A DNA stretch of 6,349 bases from contig JAIUMT010000197.1 in the NCBI GenBank assembly GCA_022565415.1, positions 1 to 6,349 of the forward strand. The letters run 5' to 3'. This document shows, in pieces, positions 5,091 through 6,349 of the stretch. The stretch comes from Balneolales bacterium (GTDB taxonomy: Bacteria > Bacteroidota > Rhodothermia > Balneolales > HLUCCA01). The notes under the pieces were generated by a model. The model was not told the DNA's origin. It saw nothing but the letters and a program-made list of their open reading frames with translations, and did not search any database. The number at the start of each line of letters is the position of its first letter. Position 1 is the first letter of the stretch. The position numbers and the translations under genes were made by a program.

Positions 5091-6349
5091 GTGCTTCAAC
5101 TGCGCATACTCCTCCTATTAGCCGTATTGTGTTTCAGCCTGCCAACAACAAGCGCAGCCATGCTACAATCTGCTTCAAATTCGCAACAGATTAATTCCCA
5201 GTCTGATGAAAACCGCATTGCACGTGTTCGTTTTTCTGGGAATAGCGCTGTTCGAAACAATACTTTGCATAGCATTGTACGCACCCAACCCAACCGCGAA
5301 TTACTTTCAATTCCTGGATTCACCCTTTGGTATTGGTTGAATAATCTCAACGATAGCTGGGGAGAAACGGCTAATCGCCTAAATCGTCAGGTTGTAGCAA
5401 ACGATATAGACCGTATTACAGCTTATTACCGTTCAATTGGGTATCTGGAAACGTCGGTAGACACCATCATTGTCGACTTTAGCAGAGACCGATACGAGGT
5501 GTCATTTATTATTGATGAAGGTCAGCCTTCTCGTATAAAGACGGTCGCTTACAGTGGTTTCCCTGAATTCGAAGACCCACGAATTATTGACCGATTCTAC
5601 AGACGCAGCGACATGATTCGATCTAAAATTAATGATACCACTTTTGTGGTAAATCGGCGTTTCACGTATGATTTGGTCGGAAAAGAGCGTAACGCGATTA
5701 TTGATGTGCTCAAAAATAATGGATATGCGGCTGTTCAGCGCGACTCCGTTCGAATGGCTGTAAAGGAGACGGATGAGAATCCGTATGAATTAGAGGTACT
5801 TTTTTTGATTAAACCCGGTCAAGAGTACAATTTCGGTGATGTTTTCCTAAACCTTGAAGGTCCCGGAACGACGCCAAGCTCCCCTCAGTATGATACTGTT
5901 GGTGCACCTTACACCGTAGAACCCGCAAAAATTTTCGCGAGTAAAGAAGACGAAGCATTCACAAAGTTTAATTTTCTTTACAACATGCTGCTTTTCAAGC
6001 CGGGTGAAAAGTATAACCATGAACTTTATCTGCAAACTGTTCGCAGATATCAAAGTCTGGGTATGCTCACTGTTCGACAGTTTAGCTTAAGCGAAGATGG
6101 TGGACTACCGAATTTCAGCGACCAAAACTTGCCCGTACGCCTGGATATGCAAACATTTCCCCGTCAGGGTCTTCGATTTGACGTATTTGGAATGCAAAGC
6201 CTTGGGTTAGGTGCTGGTATGGGTCTTCGATATATTACCAACAATCTTTGGGGTAGTGGAGAAACGCTTGAAATCGGCGTAAATGGAAGTTTCGAGAATG
6301 CGCCCAACGTACAAGCCGGATTGCTACGAAGTTTCGAAGGTAGTGTTGA
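5091..6349 (+). CDS. BamA/TamA-like Omp85 outer-membrane protein, C-terminus cut by window edge
   Basis: Omp85 proteins insert or export outer-membrane proteins through POTRA domains and a 16-strand barrel. 419 residues are visible. Seen: signal peptide (1-22, RILLLLAVLCFSLPTTSA) with likely cleavage at TSA-A; C14 is not in a lipobox, so this is not a TamL-type lipoprotein. POTRA-like region 1 about 42-144 (IARVRFSGNSAV... ITAYYRSIGYLETSV... VSFIIDEG), region 2 about 147-245, region 3 about 245-350 (FKPGEKYN..LYLQTVRRYQSLGML), then barrel strands from about 365 (LGAGMGLRYITNNLWGSGE). Between helices of the first POTRA stands a P-N-R and W-rich stretch (67-100) typical, as I recall, of Bacteroidota-type Omp85 proteins. 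GTG 5091 gives the full signal peptide; GTG 5052 lies inside the terminator and ATG 5160 would lose the signal. No Shine-Dalgarno and no clear promoter of its own. The open frame leaves the window; the terminal TGA is out of frame. Subfamily uncertain. Confidence 0.88.
   Translation, partial: MLQLRILLLLAVLCFSLPTTSAAMLQSASNSQQINSQSDENRIARVRFSGNSAVRNNTLHSIVRTQPNRELLSIPGFTLWYWLNNLNDSWGETANRLNRQVVANDIDRITAYYRSIGYLETSVDTIIVDFSRDRYEVSFIIDEGQPSRIKTVAYSGFPEFEDPRIIDRFYRRSDMIRSKINDTTFVVNRRFTYDLVGKERNAIIDVLKNNGYAAVQRDSVRMAVKETDENPYELEVLFLIKPGQEYNFGDVFLNLEGPGTTPSSPQYDTVGAPYTVEPAKIFASKEDEAFTKFNFLYNMLLFKPGEKYNHELYLQTVRRYQSLGMLTVRQFSLSEDGGLPNFSDQNLPVRLDMQTFPRQGLRFDVFGMQSLGLGAGMGLRYITNNLWGSGETLEIGVNGSFENAPNVQAGLLRSFEGSV

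Noticed and set aside
5096..5350. Minus-strand frame of 84 codons opposite the Omp85 N-terminus
   Set aside because: The plus strand has a signal peptide and POTRA pattern that continue for 419 codons; the antisense frame shows no family likeness. The same holds for 5847-6053.
6347..6349. TGA at the very end of the window as the Omp85 stop
   Set aside because: The Omp85 frame reads AGT GTT GA, so the TGA is out of frame, and the barrel has only begun.
1..6349. CRISPR arrays, insertion sequences, tRNA or rRNA genes, phage genes
   Set aside because: No regularly spaced repeats, transposase or integrase motifs, or tRNA-like cloverleaf were seen by eye on either strand.

Overview
The window reads as an ordinary chromosomal region of a Gram-negative bacterium with an outer membrane, most likely in the Bacteroidota/Rhodothermota/Balneolota group. 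The signs are an Omp85 protein with POTRA domains, a TatA subunit, a lipoprotein whose M28 domain resembles the type I glutaminyl cyclases of Bacteroidota, a short Ppx/GppA protein, and a small acidic DUF2795-type protein in the form seen in that group. Most starts lack a Shine-Dalgarno sequence, which also fits. The lineage call is inference from protein character; no marker RNA is present.

Left two thirds (1-4553), minus strand: five tightly packed genes form a probable operon, read right to left: tatA (Tat translocase subunit), gatA (Glu-tRNA(Gln) amidotransferase subunit A), a glutaminyl-cyclase-like M28 lipoprotein, prmA (ribosomal protein L11 methyltransferase) and a Ppx/GppA phosphatase that runs off the left edge with nearly its whole length visible. 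Gaps are 28 and 37 bp, then an 11-bp overlap, then a 3-bp gap. The functions (protein export, translation, envelope peptide modification, ribosome modification, polyphosphate or (p)ppGpp metabolism) do not make one pathway; this looks like a housekeeping cluster.

Middle (4554-4745): a 192-bp AT-rich divergent control region. It holds a plausible sigma70-like promoter almost touching the rightward start codon, a 22-bp dyad CGTTAA-N10-TTAACG just upstream of it, and a GGCCAA direct repeat on the tatA side.

Right third (4746-6349), plus strand: a small very acidic DUF2795-type protein of unknown function, then a strong intrinsic terminator, then a BamA/TamA-like outer-membrane protein that starts at a GTG only 9 bases after the terminator's T-run and is cut by the right edge inside its beta-barrel.

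No mobile element, CRISPR array, tRNA or rRNA was seen. I found no convincing new multi-gene system. The points most worth a second look are the terminator abutting the Omp85 start, the possible leaderless transcript of the DUF2795 gene, and the probable glutaminyl cyclase activity of the M28 lipoprotein.
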